Positions 26,285 to 34,967 of a stretch of DNA of 64,000 nt are shown piece by piece. Under the pieces are notes generated by a model. The model searched no databases. It saw only the letters and a program-made list of their open reading frames with translations, and had not been told where the DNA came from. A program made the translations under genes and the position numbers. The stretch's first letter is position 1. The number at the start of each line of letters is the position of its first letter. Origin of the DNA: Paenibacillus spongiae (lineage in GTDB: Bacteria; Bacillota; Bacilli; Paenibacillales; Paenibacillaceae); NCBI RefSeq assembly GCF_024734895.1, contig NZ_CP091430.1, positions 6,280,501 to 6,344,500 on the forward strand, written 5' to 3'.

Positions 26285-26817
26285 TAATAATAAGTTTTCA
26301 CCCGATAGCCCGTTTCCCCGTCATGAGTAAACGTCTTCAAGTTGCCGTTGCTCCAATCGATAATATATGAATGAATCGACTGGATCTCACTTTCTCGGAT
26401 AACATACATCATAAAATGCTTGCTCAGGAAATGCTCGACCAGTCTGAGAAAAGCCGTAACTTCGGCTTCGGTCGCCGCCTCTCTACGCTCCAACTCAATC
26501 CTGTACAGCTCAACGACTCCGAATGGGGGAATCTGATCCCAATAGTCATAATCCTTATCCTGTACATCCTCGACGACGCTTTGCTTCATTGACGCAAGCA
26601 TCGAAGATTGTTCCTGCCATATATCACACAGGCTGAACTTCAGCGCCAGCCCTGCATCGTCGCACTGAACTTCGATATCGGCATGGTTCAAATTGCGGCC
26701 AGGACGGACGGCAACCCGATGGTTGTCAATACAGCGCTTGTACTCCGGCCCTGCATTCTCCCATGCCTCCAATTTGAAATCTTCTTCTTCCAAAAACAAG
26801 TAGACTCTAGTTGCCAT
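26284..26817 (-). CDS. Unknown protein, 177 aa
   Basis: AAGGAGG lies six bases before the ATG at 26817 (MATRVYLFLEEEDF). The mixed alpha/beta sequence has a strand-rich N-terminus, a central acidic helix (VVEDVQDKDYDYWDQIPPFG), a helix with REAATEAEVTAFLRLVEHFL and a C-terminal FTHDGETGYRVKTYY. No family is recognised. It follows the ankyrin gene by about 50 bases on the same strand and may be co-transcribed with it; the longer 221-codon frame is not needed. Confidence 0.65.
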   Translation of the reverse strand: MATRVYLFLEEEDFKLEAWENAGPEYKRCIDNHRVAVRPGRNLNHADIEVQCDDAGLALKFSLCDIWQEQSSMLASMKQSVVEDVQDKDYDYWDQIPPFGVVELYRIELERREAATEAEVTAFLRLVEHFLSKHFMMYVIRESEIQSIHSYIIDWSNGNLKTFTHDGETGYRVKTYY

Positions 26818-26832
26818 AGCTGCCTCCTTAAG

Positions 26833-26856
26833 CTCTCGTGCTCTCGTGCTCTCGTG
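26833..26856. repeat. Three tandem copies of CTCTCGTG
   Basis: An 8-bp unit is repeated three times exactly between the ankyrin gene and the downstream gene, a typical slippage site. Confidence 0.8.
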
Positions 26857-26867
26857 TCCCTCCGCCG

Positions 26868-28436
26868 TTATCGCGCACCCGCCCGCCGCAGATCGGCTTC
26901 GATATCGGAGTGGCCTTTCTTCTGCGCCCAGGCTAGCGGAGTCGCCCACGGCGCGCCCGACTTGTTCGGATCGGCGCCTCGAGCAAGCAGCAGCGCGACC
27001 ATCTCGCGCTGACCCCAGCGGGCTGCGAAGCCGAGAGGGGTCGAACGGTACTCCTCGTCAACGGCGTTGATATCGGCACCATAATCGAGCAGCAAACGAG
27101 CCTTCCGCAGATCCCCCTCCTGCGCCATATCGTGTAGGAGCGTGACATGATGCCAGTTCATGTGATTCGGATTCATGCCGTTCTGCAGCAGCAATGCGGA
27201 GATTTCATCGTGCTTGAAATAATAGTATCGGCCCCACTTCGAAACGTCCGGCACGCGCGCGTCATGACGGAGCAGCAGCTCGAGCATCTCGCGATTTCCT
27301 TGGTTAGCAGGCTCGCTGAGGATTCCCTCACCCCAGAACGCGCTTGCTTGACGCGACAGCTCGGGGTGTTCTATCAACAGCCGCTCAACGTCGGCAAGCG
27401 CGTTGTCGCTGACCAGCCTTTGGAAGCTGTCCAAGTCGCCAGAGTTGTCCTGTGCTCCGTACTTGAGGAGCATGCGCAGCAGCTCGGGGTCTTTCTGCGC
27501 GTGGAGCAGCACGCTGCCGCTTGACTCCGGCGCGGTATTCGGATTCGCTCCATGCTCAAGCAGCAGCTTCGCCATATCATGCTGTTTCTGGTATACGGCG
27601 GTCCAGAGCGCCTGGCCAAGAGGCGCGCCCTCTTCCGGCAGGCTGGGGTCCGCACCGTGATCGAGGAGCAGCTTCACCATGCCGAGGTCATTGCGCCGCG
27701 CAGCGGCCGAGATCGGACGCCTGTGCGAGGTGTCCTCGAAGTTGGACAGAGCCGAATCGCGGAGGAGCGCATCGCGAACGTAGACGCCATCGCCGAGGAC
27801 CGCGGCCAGATAGATGTTGTACGCGGCGCCCCGCTCCAGAAGCACGCCGGCAAGAAGAGCTGATTTGCCGTCGCCTTGATCCAGCGCGCAGTTAATGGGA
27901 CGGACTCCGTCGGCGCGTACGGCGTCCGCGTGTGCTCCGGCATCGAGAAGCGCCGTCACGATCTGCAGGTGACCTCCCGCTGCAGCCTGATGAAGCGCCG
28001 TATCGCCGGTGTCGTTGCTGACGCGAGCCAGATTGGGATTACGCTCCAGCTCCGATTGAACACGGGCAAGATCGCCGTTACGGGCAGCATCCAGAAAACC
28101 GGCGAGGCCTTCCATGATAGGAAACCGGAGAGACAGGATCTCCAGAAGATGCTCCGCTATCTCATGATGGCCGCGATCCTGGGCCATCGTCAGCAGCGAA
28201 TCTTGGAAGGGATAAGTACGATAGGTCGGATCGGCTCCCAAATCCAGCAGGAAACGGACGATGTCCAGATGTCCCTCGCGAACGGCAAAGTGAATCGGAG
28301 GCGTGTAGTTATATACGAAGTGGACCAGCTCGGGGCGGCGCGAAATCAGCTGCTTCACTTTCTCCAGCTCCCCCTCCCGGCTTGCGCTAAGGATATTCCA
28401 AATATCTTCGTCCTTCAGGTCGGCAGGTCTTATCAT
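26868..28436 (-). CDS. Ankyrin-repeat protein, 522 aa
   Basis: At least ten ankyrin units are visible: for example TPPIHFAVREGHLDIVRFLLDLGADP, DTALHQAAAGGHLQIVTALLDAGAH, KLLLEHGANPNT, LLHDMAQEGDLRKARLLLDYGAD and TPLGFAARWGQREMVALLLARGADP. No other domain and no signal peptide is present, so it is a cytoplasmic protein-binding scaffold with unknown partner. GAGGAG lies upstream of the ATG at about 11 bases. It is followed by an unrecognised 177-residue gene in the same direction. Confidence 0.92.
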   Translation of the reverse strand: MIRPADLKDEDIWNILSASREGELEKVKQLISRRPELVHFVYNYTPPIHFAVREGHLDIVRFLLDLGADPTYRTYPFQDSLLTMAQDRGHHEIAEHLLEILSLRFPIMEGLAGFLDAARNGDLARVQSELERNPNLARVSNDTGDTALHQAAAGGHLQIVTALLDAGAHADAVRADGVRPINCALDQGDGKSALLAGVLLERGAAYNIYLAAVLGDGVYVRDALLRDSALSNFEDTSHRRPISAAARRNDLGMVKLLLDHGADPSLPEEGAPLGQALWTAVYQKQHDMAKLLLEHGANPNTAPESSGSVLLHAQKDPELLRMLLKYGAQDNSGDLDSFQRLVSDNALADVERLLIEHPELSRQASAFWGEGILSEPANQGNREMLELLLRHDARVPDVSKWGRYYYFKHDEISALLLQNGMNPNHMNWHHVTLLHDMAQEGDLRKARLLLDYGADINAVDEEYRSTPLGFAARWGQREMVALLLARGADPNKSGAPWATPLAWAQKKGHSDIEADLRRAGAR

Positions 28437-28481
28437 ATGGCATACGCTCCTCTATCGGAATGATTTTCGGCGATTAAACAT

Positions 28482-29432
28482 TCAACAAGGAAATAACTCC
28501 TGATAAAATGCCTTTCTTCCTGATCGATTCAGGAAGTCAATCTTTCTTTTTTCAAAAAAATCCGCCGCATCTCCTCTATTGAAATACCAGACACAATCAA
28601 ACAAAATGCTCAATTTATACACATCGAACAAATGCTTTCTTTCGACGCTGCTTAAAGGTCTATAGCGCATATATTCGGACAGAACCTTCTTGGCCTCATT
28701 AAAGTTGAGCGTTGTATCTTTATCGTAGCGCCATGCCCGGGATTCAATCAATCCTACCAGATCAAAGAGGAGGAACGTGTAGTTCGCATCATCAAAATCC
28801 AACAAAGTCCTAAATTCATCATTCTGAAAGAGGACATTGGAGAAGTTGAAATCCGCGTGGCAAATCCCCTTGGGCAACGACTCCGGAAGCTCCAACCGGA
28901 GCAGTTCATTGTCTAACCATGATAATTTCTCTAGTGAAGTTGCGGTGTTAATACGCTTTGATGCCTGCTGCGCCAATGCGCGGCAAAGCTCAATGCTGTA
29001 ATTCCATCGATATTCTTGATGAACCGGCGTATAGTTTGCCGTCAAGTTATGCAGCTCCGCCACCTTCTGGATGAGCTGCTTGTGTTGCCTCTCCGTCGGC
29101 TCCTGAATATGCTGACCTTCAATAAATTCAAACATGACGTAAGGCTTCTGCTTATGAATGCCAACCAAGGTACCGTGTATATTACGGAGTGGCGCCGGAC
29201 AGGGATAATGATGATCCTTCAAATAGAGAAGCAGGTTCGTTTCAAACAAGACGGAATCTACCGTGCGATTCTCATAATATCTAAAAACAAACTGCCCCTG
29301 TGTCGTTTGGAGCCTGATATTGGTTTGTACTGTTCCGCTTGTAAACGGGATGGAGTCTATGTATTTTCCCAAGCTGTAATGGGATAGTAGTTGTGACAGC
29401 TCCTCTTCCGAGAACGCTGTTTTTGCAGCCAT
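28482..29432 (-). CDS. Aminoglycoside phosphotransferase/homoserine-kinase-like enzyme
   Basis: The APH fold is shown by the ATP-side region FVFRYYENRTVDSVLFETNLLLYL, the hinge PYVMFEFIEGQHI, the catalytic loop CHADFNFSNVLF (Asp base and Asn) and the metal motif LLDFDDANY. The length is 316, close to ThrB-type and APH kinases. The substrate is unknown; no resistance phenotype can be inferred. AAAGGAG lies upstream of the ATG at long spacing, with a nearer GAAGG. A 17-bp tandem repeat sits in its 5' region. Confidence 0.85.
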   Translation of the reverse strand: MAAKTAFSEEELSQLLSHYSLGKYIDSIPFTSGTVQTNIRLQTTQGQFVFRYYENRTVDSVLFETNLLLYLKDHHYPCPAPLRNIHGTLVGIHKQKPYVMFEFIEGQHIQEPTERQHKQLIQKVAELHNLTANYTPVHQEYRWNYSIELCRALAQQASKRINTATSLEKLSWLDNELLRLELPESLPKGICHADFNFSNVLFQNDEFRTLLDFDDANYTFLLFDLVGLIESRAWRYDKDTTLNFNEAKKVLSEYMRYRPLSSVERKHLFDVYKLSILFDCVWYFNRGDAADFFEKRKIDFLNRSGRKAFYQELFPC

Positions 29433-29452
29433 ACAACCTTCATTCTCCTTTC

Positions 29453-29486
29453 GTGAATAGGTTTGCTTCGTGAATAGGTTTGCTTC
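29453..29486. repeat. Tandem 17-bp repeat upstream of the APH-like gene
   Basis: GTGAATAGGTTTGCTTC occurs twice in perfect tandem (29453-29469, 29470-29486) and a third partial copy (TTGAATA) follows. It lies between promoter and ribosome site of the minus-strand gene. Confidence 0.85.
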
Positions 29487-29589
29487 TTGAATAAAGCACT
29501 TCTGATTCCCACTCTCTCTGCTTCAATTCGTATATACTATACCATTATCAGTACATATATTTTCCATTTTCTTTATAGGAAGATAACCG

Positions 29590-29664
29590 CCCATTGATAT
29601 AATACAATGAGCAGGCTGCCGCGGCGCCTGCTCGTTCTTGTACTTGATTCAACTATCGTTTTCC
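29590..29664. repeat. Dispersed hairpin repeat, copy G
   Basis: Stem GAGCAGGC / GCCTGCTC (29609-29616, 29626-29633), loop TGCCGCGGC, and right flank TTGTACTTGATTCAACTATCGTT as in copy B. It lies downstream of the 203-residue gene ending at 29691. Confidence 0.7.
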
Positions 29665-29690
29665 ATTGTCTGATAGACCCTGTTATAAGG

Positions 29691-30302
29691 TTATGTCACC
29701 TGCATTCCAATCACGAGTCTGTTCGTTATTTGATTATAAGCCAATCGATATTTCTTGCCGTTGTTCAGTCCAAATCTTGACGCGTTGGCTGCCGTTAATT
29801 GAAAGAATAGATCCGGAGTCTCTACTCTGCTTTTCAGGATTCGAAATCTTTTGCACACGCCTCCGCGAATGACGATTATCGTTTTTCTGGTACTGAAAAT
29901 CCCTAAATCATCAATGAATGGACCGCCTAACGTAATCGCGTTTTCGTGGAGCCTGTTCCGGTCAAGGACGAATAAAGCCGTGTCGCGGGTCACAGGTACT
30001 CTGATCATCTTCATTACTCTCGTTCTCCCATTGAAGACGAGCAAGAAACGCTCTTCCGCTTTGACTCTGAACAGCCGGGCTGTATTCGGATTTAATTCGG
30101 CGAAATGAAAATCGCATTCCGAGGCATCACCCTTAATGACGCGCATCCTTTTCTTAATGCTTCCCCTCTGGAGAATGACTATGGAACCGTCCGGAATTCG
30201 AAACAAACTGGCTGCGGGTCCTCCCCCGCATTCATTAATAAAAAGAGTGCTCGGGTCCAGACCCGACGAGATGTTAAAATCGACAAGCCCTCTTAAAATC
30301 AT
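29691..30302 (-). CDS. Protein of unknown function with internal duplication, 203 aa
   Basis: The ATG at 30302 (MILRGLVDFN) has AGGGGTG six bases upstream, better than the longer frame start. Two similar halves are visible. The first has GSIVILQRGSIKKRMRVIKG ... FAELNPNTARLFRVKAEERFLLVFN; the second has RKTIIVIRGGVCKRFRILKS ... FQLTAANASRFGLNNGKKYRLAYN. The pattern hIVIxRG-KRhRIhK-A-RhGh-Kh-Lhhh suggests two small beta-barrel units. No family is recognised. A dispersed hairpin repeat lies just downstream. Confidence 0.65.
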   Translation of the reverse strand: MILRGLVDFNISSGLDPSTLFINECGGGPAASLFRIPDGSIVILQRGSIKKRMRVIKGDASECDFHFAELNPNTARLFRVKAEERFLLVFNGRTRVMKMIRVPVTRDTALFVLDRNRLHENAITLGGPFIDDLGIFSTRKTIIVIRGGVCKRFRILKSRVETPDLFFQLTAANASRFGLNNGKKYRLAYNQITNRLVIGMQVT

Positions 30303-30446
30303 GGACTTCACCCCTCTAAACCTACTGATTTCCTTCAATATATGTAGGTTTAAACAACATGCTTGTGTTCTTGTGATCCGCTCATCATAAAAACCTCCCA
30401 TTAGCCCTAGTATATCCAGGCTTCAAATGGAAGGTTTTTAAACCGT

Positions 30447-31286
30447 TTATTCAGTTGAGTAATGATATTTCTTCAGGTATTGATGAATCACGTCCTGATT
30501 CTCGTGCCACCAGAGAATGGGTACATCTCCTACTTTAGTGAAGCCCAGCCGGTTGGCAAGTCTGTTGGATGCCGTATTTCCTGCGTCACAATCCCAATAG
30601 GGGGTTAGCCCCAGCTTTCTGCTTGCTTTAATAAATGAAGTACATACAATAGCGGCAAGACCCTTGTTCCGATGGTTATCCAATGTAACAATATCCGGTG
30701 CGATCAGGCCTCCCCCTACGAAGAAGGTATTGCAAACACTGGCGAATTCGTCCTTGGCCAGCAGGCAAAATCCAAAAGCGTGTTGAAGGTATGCTTTCTC
30801 CGAGCCCCACAGAAGCTCATAGGTCCGGTCCATCGTGCTGCGGTACTTGATGAAAAGTCGTTCATCGACCGCCGATAATTGATACCCTTCGGGTATTTCG
30901 GCATCGCGATTCACTTCCGCATCTTCACGAAGAATATAGTGTGAACGGGTTAATCGAACCACATTCCCTTTCAGCGCTGGCTCCAGCAAGCGTATCCAAT
31001 CTAGAGACGATACATACAGATCGAAGTAATTGGAATGATTGAACCGATTTTGCAAAAAATCAATAAGCGCTCTGTTAAACTCAGAATCCGCGGTATCACC
31101 GAACACATAGTAGCATCCACCCCGGTGAACAACTAAGCCCGAGGTCGGATGACTGCTATCGTTTACATAGACCGTTCCCGGTTGATTCTGATCCAGAACC
31201 GAATGCACGAACACGTTCCGGCAGTTAAACCGATCCTGAATAATTCCATCTATTTGATGATAGTCTCGGGGAGATAGTTGATCCAT
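30447..31286 (-). CDS. GNAT-family acetyltransferase, 279 aa
   Basis: The ATG at 31286 (MDQLSPRDYHQ) has GGAGGG about nine bases upstream. The N-terminal half is a degenerate GNAT-like region. The C-terminal half has the active core: FVGGGLIAPDIVTLDNHRNKGLAAIVCTSFIKASRKLGLTPYWDCDAGNTASNRLANRLGF, matching the GNAT_acetyltr_2 (PF12746) pattern. The substrate is unknown. It is followed on the same strand by the 203-residue unknown gene after about 145 bases. Confidence 0.82.
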   Translation of the reverse strand: MDQLSPRDYHQIDGIIQDRFNCRNVFVHSVLDQNQPGTVYVNDSSHPTSGLVVHRGGCYYVFGDTADSEFNRALIDFLQNRFNHSNYFDLYVSSLDWIRLLEPALKGNVVRLTRSHYILREDAEVNRDAEIPEGYQLSAVDERLFIKYRSTMDRTYELLWGSEKAYLQHAFGFCLLAKDEFASVCNTFFVGGGLIAPDIVTLDNHRNKGLAAIVCTSFIKASRKLGLTPYWDCDAGNTASNRLANRLGFTKVGDVPILWWHENQDVIHQYLKKYHYSTE

Positions 31287-31422
31287 GAAGCTCAGCCCTC
31301 CATTCCTTGTCATACCTAAACTCTATAGCCATATCAAACCTGATGACAAGGTAAATCATCGATAAACATAAAGTTTCTTCAAACCGCCGATAATGAGACG
31401 TGTGCAGCGGTTCAGCAAACAC

Positions 31423-31510
31423 AAAAAAACACCGCCGATGATTATGGCGATGTTTTCCCGGGAATCTCCAGCTGTTCCTTCCACTTGGGGTCCACGAAGA
31501 TCCTCCCTCC
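31423..31510 (-). other. Terminator-like hairpin and short ORF remnant
   Basis: Minus-strand AAGGAGGGAGG at 31498 is followed by GTG and a 17-codon frame (DPKWKEQLEIPGKTSP). It ends in a hairpin AAAACATCGCC / GGCGGTGTTTT with a T7 tail near 31424-31450. It looks like the 3' end of a lost gene together with its terminator. Confidence 0.4.
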
Positions 31511-31702
31511 TTACGCGTATCGAGTTTTCGTCATTTTAGCATATGAAGCAATTGTGAACCAAGCCGACTTCTCCGATGAGAAGATTAATATTTTGTAAAT
31601 GACGTTCCCGATGTAGAACTTGTCCTTCCAGTCCGGCAATCTCTTCCGGGCCAGCTCGATCAACCCTTCCGAAATATCTAATCCGTAGAACTCGACTTGC
31701 AT
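31511..31702 (-). pseudogene. Fragment of a SAM-dependent methyltransferase gene
   Basis: Bases 31605-31702 match 40101-40198, the methyltransferase gene at 39815-40564, with about eight differences in 98. The encoded FYGLDISEGLIELARKRLPDWKDKF segment is shared. The remainder of the frame is unrelated, so this is a truncated duplicate. Confidence 0.85.
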
Positions 31703-31926
31703 TTATTCATTGCTATACAATTCATAGTATTTTGAAAAGACCAGATCATCCATTCCACATATTGTATTTTTTTAAAACATTATTTAGAATTGGATATAAT
31801 AAAAAGTCCACAATCCGTAGTCTGCAAAGGGCAATCGCACTATTTAACATACTGTCCTCCTATTTTCGCAGATAGGAATATTTCACCTGAGTTCTATGTT
31901 GTTTCTGGGGTTATTTGGATTTAATA

Positions 31927-31944
31927 ATGACATAATTATGTCAT
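31927..31944. promoter_or_regulatory. 18-bp perfect palindrome upstream of the peptide transporter operon
   Basis: ATGACATAATTATGTCAT is perfectly self-complementary and lies about 90 bases before oppD. Such a site in a promoter region suggests a dimeric repressor or activator binding site; the regulator is not identified. A TATAAT-like element (GGATATAATAA) lies near 31793. Confidence 0.6.
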
Positions 31945-32031
31945 ATAGATTTATATCTAATGTGAGGTGAAAACACAAAAAGTTCCATATATTAATTTAA
32001 TGGAAAATATGTTTGTACAAGGAGGGTTCCA

Positions 32032-33054
32032 TTGCATACTGGGAATAAAGAACTGCTGAAAATTGAGAATTTAACGACTTCTTTTCGAATTGCAGATCAT
32101 GATTATGCAGCAGTCGATGATGTGACGATAACGGTTAGAGAAAATGAGGTGCTTGCGATAGTCGGGGAATCTGGTTCCGGCAAAAGTGCGCTAGCCTATT
32201 CCATCATGGGCCTCCATACGAGAGCAAAGGTAAAGGGGAATATCTATTACCAGGGGCAGGACATTGTCGGGATGACACCCTCCATGCTGAACAAGCTGAG
32301 AGGAAAAGAGATAGGCATGATTTTTCAAGATCCTTTATCAGCATTAAATCCGCTTATGATCGTAGGTTCTCAGATTGAAGAGGTTATTCTCCTGCATCAG
32401 CCTAGGCTCTCGAAAAAGGAAAGATCGGATAGAACGATAGAACTATTATCTAAAGTTGGGATTCCTCATCCAGAGCATACTTATGGGCGGTACCCCCATG
32501 AATTGTCCGGCGGGATGAGGCAGCGTGTCATTATTGCGATAGCGATTGCAAATGATCCAAAGCTATTGATTGCCGATGAACCGACTACAGCACTTGATGT
32601 AACGATACAATTGCAAATTCTTGAATTGCTGAGGCGACTCAAGAATGAAAGCAAGGCAGGCATTGTCTTGATTACGCATGACTTAGGCGTTGTGGCAGAA
32701 ATGGCTGACCGAGTCGCTGTGATGTATGCCGGACAAATTGTTGAAATTGCTGATATTTACACGCTTATCTATAAAGCGCAGCATCCTTATACCAGATCGT
32801 TGCTGCAATCCATTCCGACTGTCAGTGAAGCGAAGTCTAAGCTCCACGTCATTCAGGGAATTGTGCCCTCTCTTCAGAATCTCCCCAGGAAGGGCTGTCG
32901 TTTCCGTTCGAGGATGCCATGGATTGCTGAGTCTGCACATGAAGAGCATCCGGAGATGCATGAAATCTCTCCGGGTCATTTCGTCAGATGCAGTTGCTAC
33001 AAGCACTTCCACTTCCCTGATCAAAAGGGGGACCATCGGCATGTCATTTCTTGA
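32032..33054 (+). CDS. oppD: Oligopeptide ABC transporter ATPase (OppD/DppD-like)
   Basis: Walker A is GESGSGKS, the Q-loop FQDPLSALNP, the signature ELSGGMRQRV, Walker B KLLIADEPTTALD and the switch THDLG. The C-terminal oligo_HPY peptide-transport region is present, but the usual GCRFHPRCP cysteine motif reads GCRFRSRMPW, so one conserved Cys is missing. The TTG start has AAGGAGGG at seven bases. It is first of five genes in the order D-F-B-C-A and overlaps oppF by 14 bases. Confidence 0.92.
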   Translation: MHTGNKELLKIENLTTSFRIADHDYAAVDDVTITVRENEVLAIVGESGSGKSALAYSIMGLHTRAKVKGNIYYQGQDIVGMTPSMLNKLRGKEIGMIFQDPLSALNPLMIVGSQIEEVILLHQPRLSKKERSDRTIELLSKVGIPHPEHTYGRYPHELSGGMRQRVIIAIAIANDPKLLIADEPTTALDVTIQLQILELLRRLKNESKAGIVLITHDLGVVAEMADRVAVMYAGQIVEIADIYTLIYKAQHPYTRSLLQSIPTVSEAKSKLHVIQGIVPSLQNLPRKGCRFRSRMPWIAESAHEEHPEMHEISPGHFVRCSCYKHFHFPDQKGDHRHVIS

Positions 33055-33973
33055 GATCAGCGATCTAAAGGTGCATTTTCCGAATCGTGGCGGCCTTTTT
33101 AGTAGAAAGAGCCAACCAATCAAAGCGGTAGACGGTCTACATTTCTCCTTGGAGCAAGGACAGACCTATGGTTTAGTAGGCGAGTCCGGATCTGGCAAGA
33201 CCACGACAGGCAGAGCCATCATAGGTTTAACTTCGATTACATCGGGCAGTGTTCTCTTCCAAGGTCATCAGCTTGCTGCAGGTGGACTTCGAAGACAAGG
33301 CTTTCGTAGAGACATTCAAATGATATTTCAGGATTCCTATTCTTCCTTGAATCCAAAGAAACGCGTGCTCGATATTATCGCGGAACCATTTCGGAATTTT
33401 GAGAAGCTGTCCGCTGCAGAAGAGAAGCGCAATGTACAGCAGTTGTTGGAACAAGTGGGCTTAAGCCCGGAAATGATTTATAAATATCCTCATGAATTTT
33501 CGGGAGGCCAGCGGCAACGAATCGGGATTGCCAGAGCCATTGCCTTGAAGCCGAAGCTGATTATTGCCGATGAACCCGTATCAGCGCTGGACGTATCTGT
33601 ACAAGCGCAGGTGCTAAACTTTATGCATGACATTCAGAAGGAGCTGAACCTTACCTATTTATTAATTAGTCATGATCTCGGCATTATCCGGCATATGTGT
33701 GATCATATTGGCATTATGTATAAAGGCCGTTTCGTAGAACGAGGGACAACATCCGATATTTTCAATCATCCACAGCATATTTATACAAAGCGGCTGATTT
33801 CGGCCATACCTGATATTGATCCGGCGAAGCGGGACGAAAAGAACTCGATTCGAGAAGCGGTAAAAGTGGAATTTGAACAAATGGTTGAAAACTATTTTGA
33901 CGAGGAAGGCTTGGCGTATCCGTTAAAACCAATTTCAGAAACACATTACGTGGCTTTGCCTGGGAGAGGGTGA
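33041..33973 (+). CDS. oppF: Oligopeptide ABC transporter ATPase (OppF-like)
   Basis: The ATG at 33041 (MSFLEISDLKVHFPNRGGLF) has AAGGGGG about nine bases upstream and lies inside the end of oppD. Walker A GESGSGKT, the PxYSSLNPKKRV region, signature EFSGGQRQRI and Walker B LIIADEPVSALD are present. It forms the ATPase heterodimer with OppD. The upstream in-frame extension to 32726 is a shadow. Its stop overlaps the GTG of the permease gene. Confidence 0.92.
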   Translation: MSFLEISDLKVHFPNRGGLFSRKSQPIKAVDGLHFSLEQGQTYGLVGESGSGKTTTGRAIIGLTSITSGSVLFQGHQLAAGGLRRQGFRRDIQMIFQDSYSSLNPKKRVLDIIAEPFRNFEKLSAAEEKRNVQQLLEQVGLSPEMIYKYPHEFSGGQRQRIGIARAIALKPKLIIADEPVSALDVSVQAQVLNFMHDIQKELNLTYLLISHDLGIIRHMCDHIGIMYKGRFVERGTTSDIFNHPQHIYTKRLISAIPDIDPAKRDEKNSIREAVKVEFEQMVENYFDEEGLAYPLKPISETHYVALPGRG

Positions 33974-34941
33974 AGACGTTGTGGCGGACAGTTGCACGAA
34001 GAATGGTCATTATGATTCCTCAAATTTTTTTATTAAGCATACTCGTTTTCCTAATGGCTAAAGCCATGCCGGGGGACGCTTTGACTGGCCTTTTGGATCC
34101 TTCCGTAGATCCGGCTGTGCTTGATGCTCAGCGAGAGAGGCTGGGGCTTAACAATCCGTGGCATATACAATATTGGGACTGGATTACGAAAGCTGTTCAA
34201 GGTGACTTCGGACAATCGTTTCGCTTCAAAATGCCGGTGTCTGAACTGATCGGCCAGCGTATGATGAATACCTTTTGGTTATCCGTCGTTACATTAGTAC
34301 TTACCTATATAATTGCGATACCGCTTGGGATTATAAGCGGACGCTATAACGACACATGGGCGGATCGATTCATTACAGGATATACATACATTGGATTTGC
34401 AGCACCGCTTTTTATTTTCGCTTTGGTTATGTTGTGGGTGTTCGGCTTTCATTTCGGTTGGTTTCCAACGGGAGGAAGCGTCGCTCCAGGGCTGGAAGCA
34501 GGTACCTTTCAACATTTTATGAGCAAATTTTATCATTTACTGCTTCCAGCCCTTTCGATGGCACTCATCACAACCGTCTCAACTGTTCAATATCTTCGAA
34601 GCGAGATTATCGATACGAAGCATAAAGATTTCATTATAACGGCTAGAGCAAAGGGAGCCTCAGAATCCCGCGTTTATAATCGCCATATTTTAAGGAATTC
34701 GTTATTGCCGATCGCCGCTTTTTTTGGTTATGAGATTACTGGACTCATTGGAGGCACGGTATTCATTGAGGGTATCTTCAGTTATCCGGGAATGGGCGAG
34801 TTATTTTTAAGCTCGATCGCGCTGCGGGATTTCAGTGTCGTTACTGCGCTAGTTTTATTGTATGGAGTGGCATCTATTCTCGGGGCATTAATCTCGGACA
34901 TCGTTTTAAGCATCGTTGATCCTCGTATTCGAATTAAATAA
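33970..34941 (+). CDS. oppB: Oligopeptide ABC transporter permease (OppB-like)
   Basis: Six membrane helices are visible, with the BPD_transp_1 EAA-type motif IITARAKGASESRVYNRHILRNSLLP. The N-terminal TM_PBP1_N-like region MIPQIFLLSILVFLMAKAMPGDAL is typical of OppB/DppB. The GTG at 33970 overlaps the oppF stop; a TTG three codons later has better spacing from GAGAGG. It imports peptides together with OppC. Confidence 0.92.
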   Translation: MKTLWRTVARRMVIMIPQIFLLSILVFLMAKAMPGDALTGLLDPSVDPAVLDAQRERLGLNNPWHIQYWDWITKAVQGDFGQSFRFKMPVSELIGQRMMNTFWLSVVTLVLTYIIAIPLGIISGRYNDTWADRFITGYTYIGFAAPLFIFALVMLWVFGFHFGWFPTGGSVAPGLEAGTFQHFMSKFYHLLLPALSMALITTVSTVQYLRSEIIDTKHKDFIITARAKGASESRVYNRHILRNSLLPIAAFFGYEITGLIGGTVFIEGIFSYPGMGELFLSSIALRDFSVVTALVLLYGVASILGALISDIVLSIVDPRIRIK

Positions 34942-34967
34942 GAATTCCACTCGTTGAGGTGAAAGAA

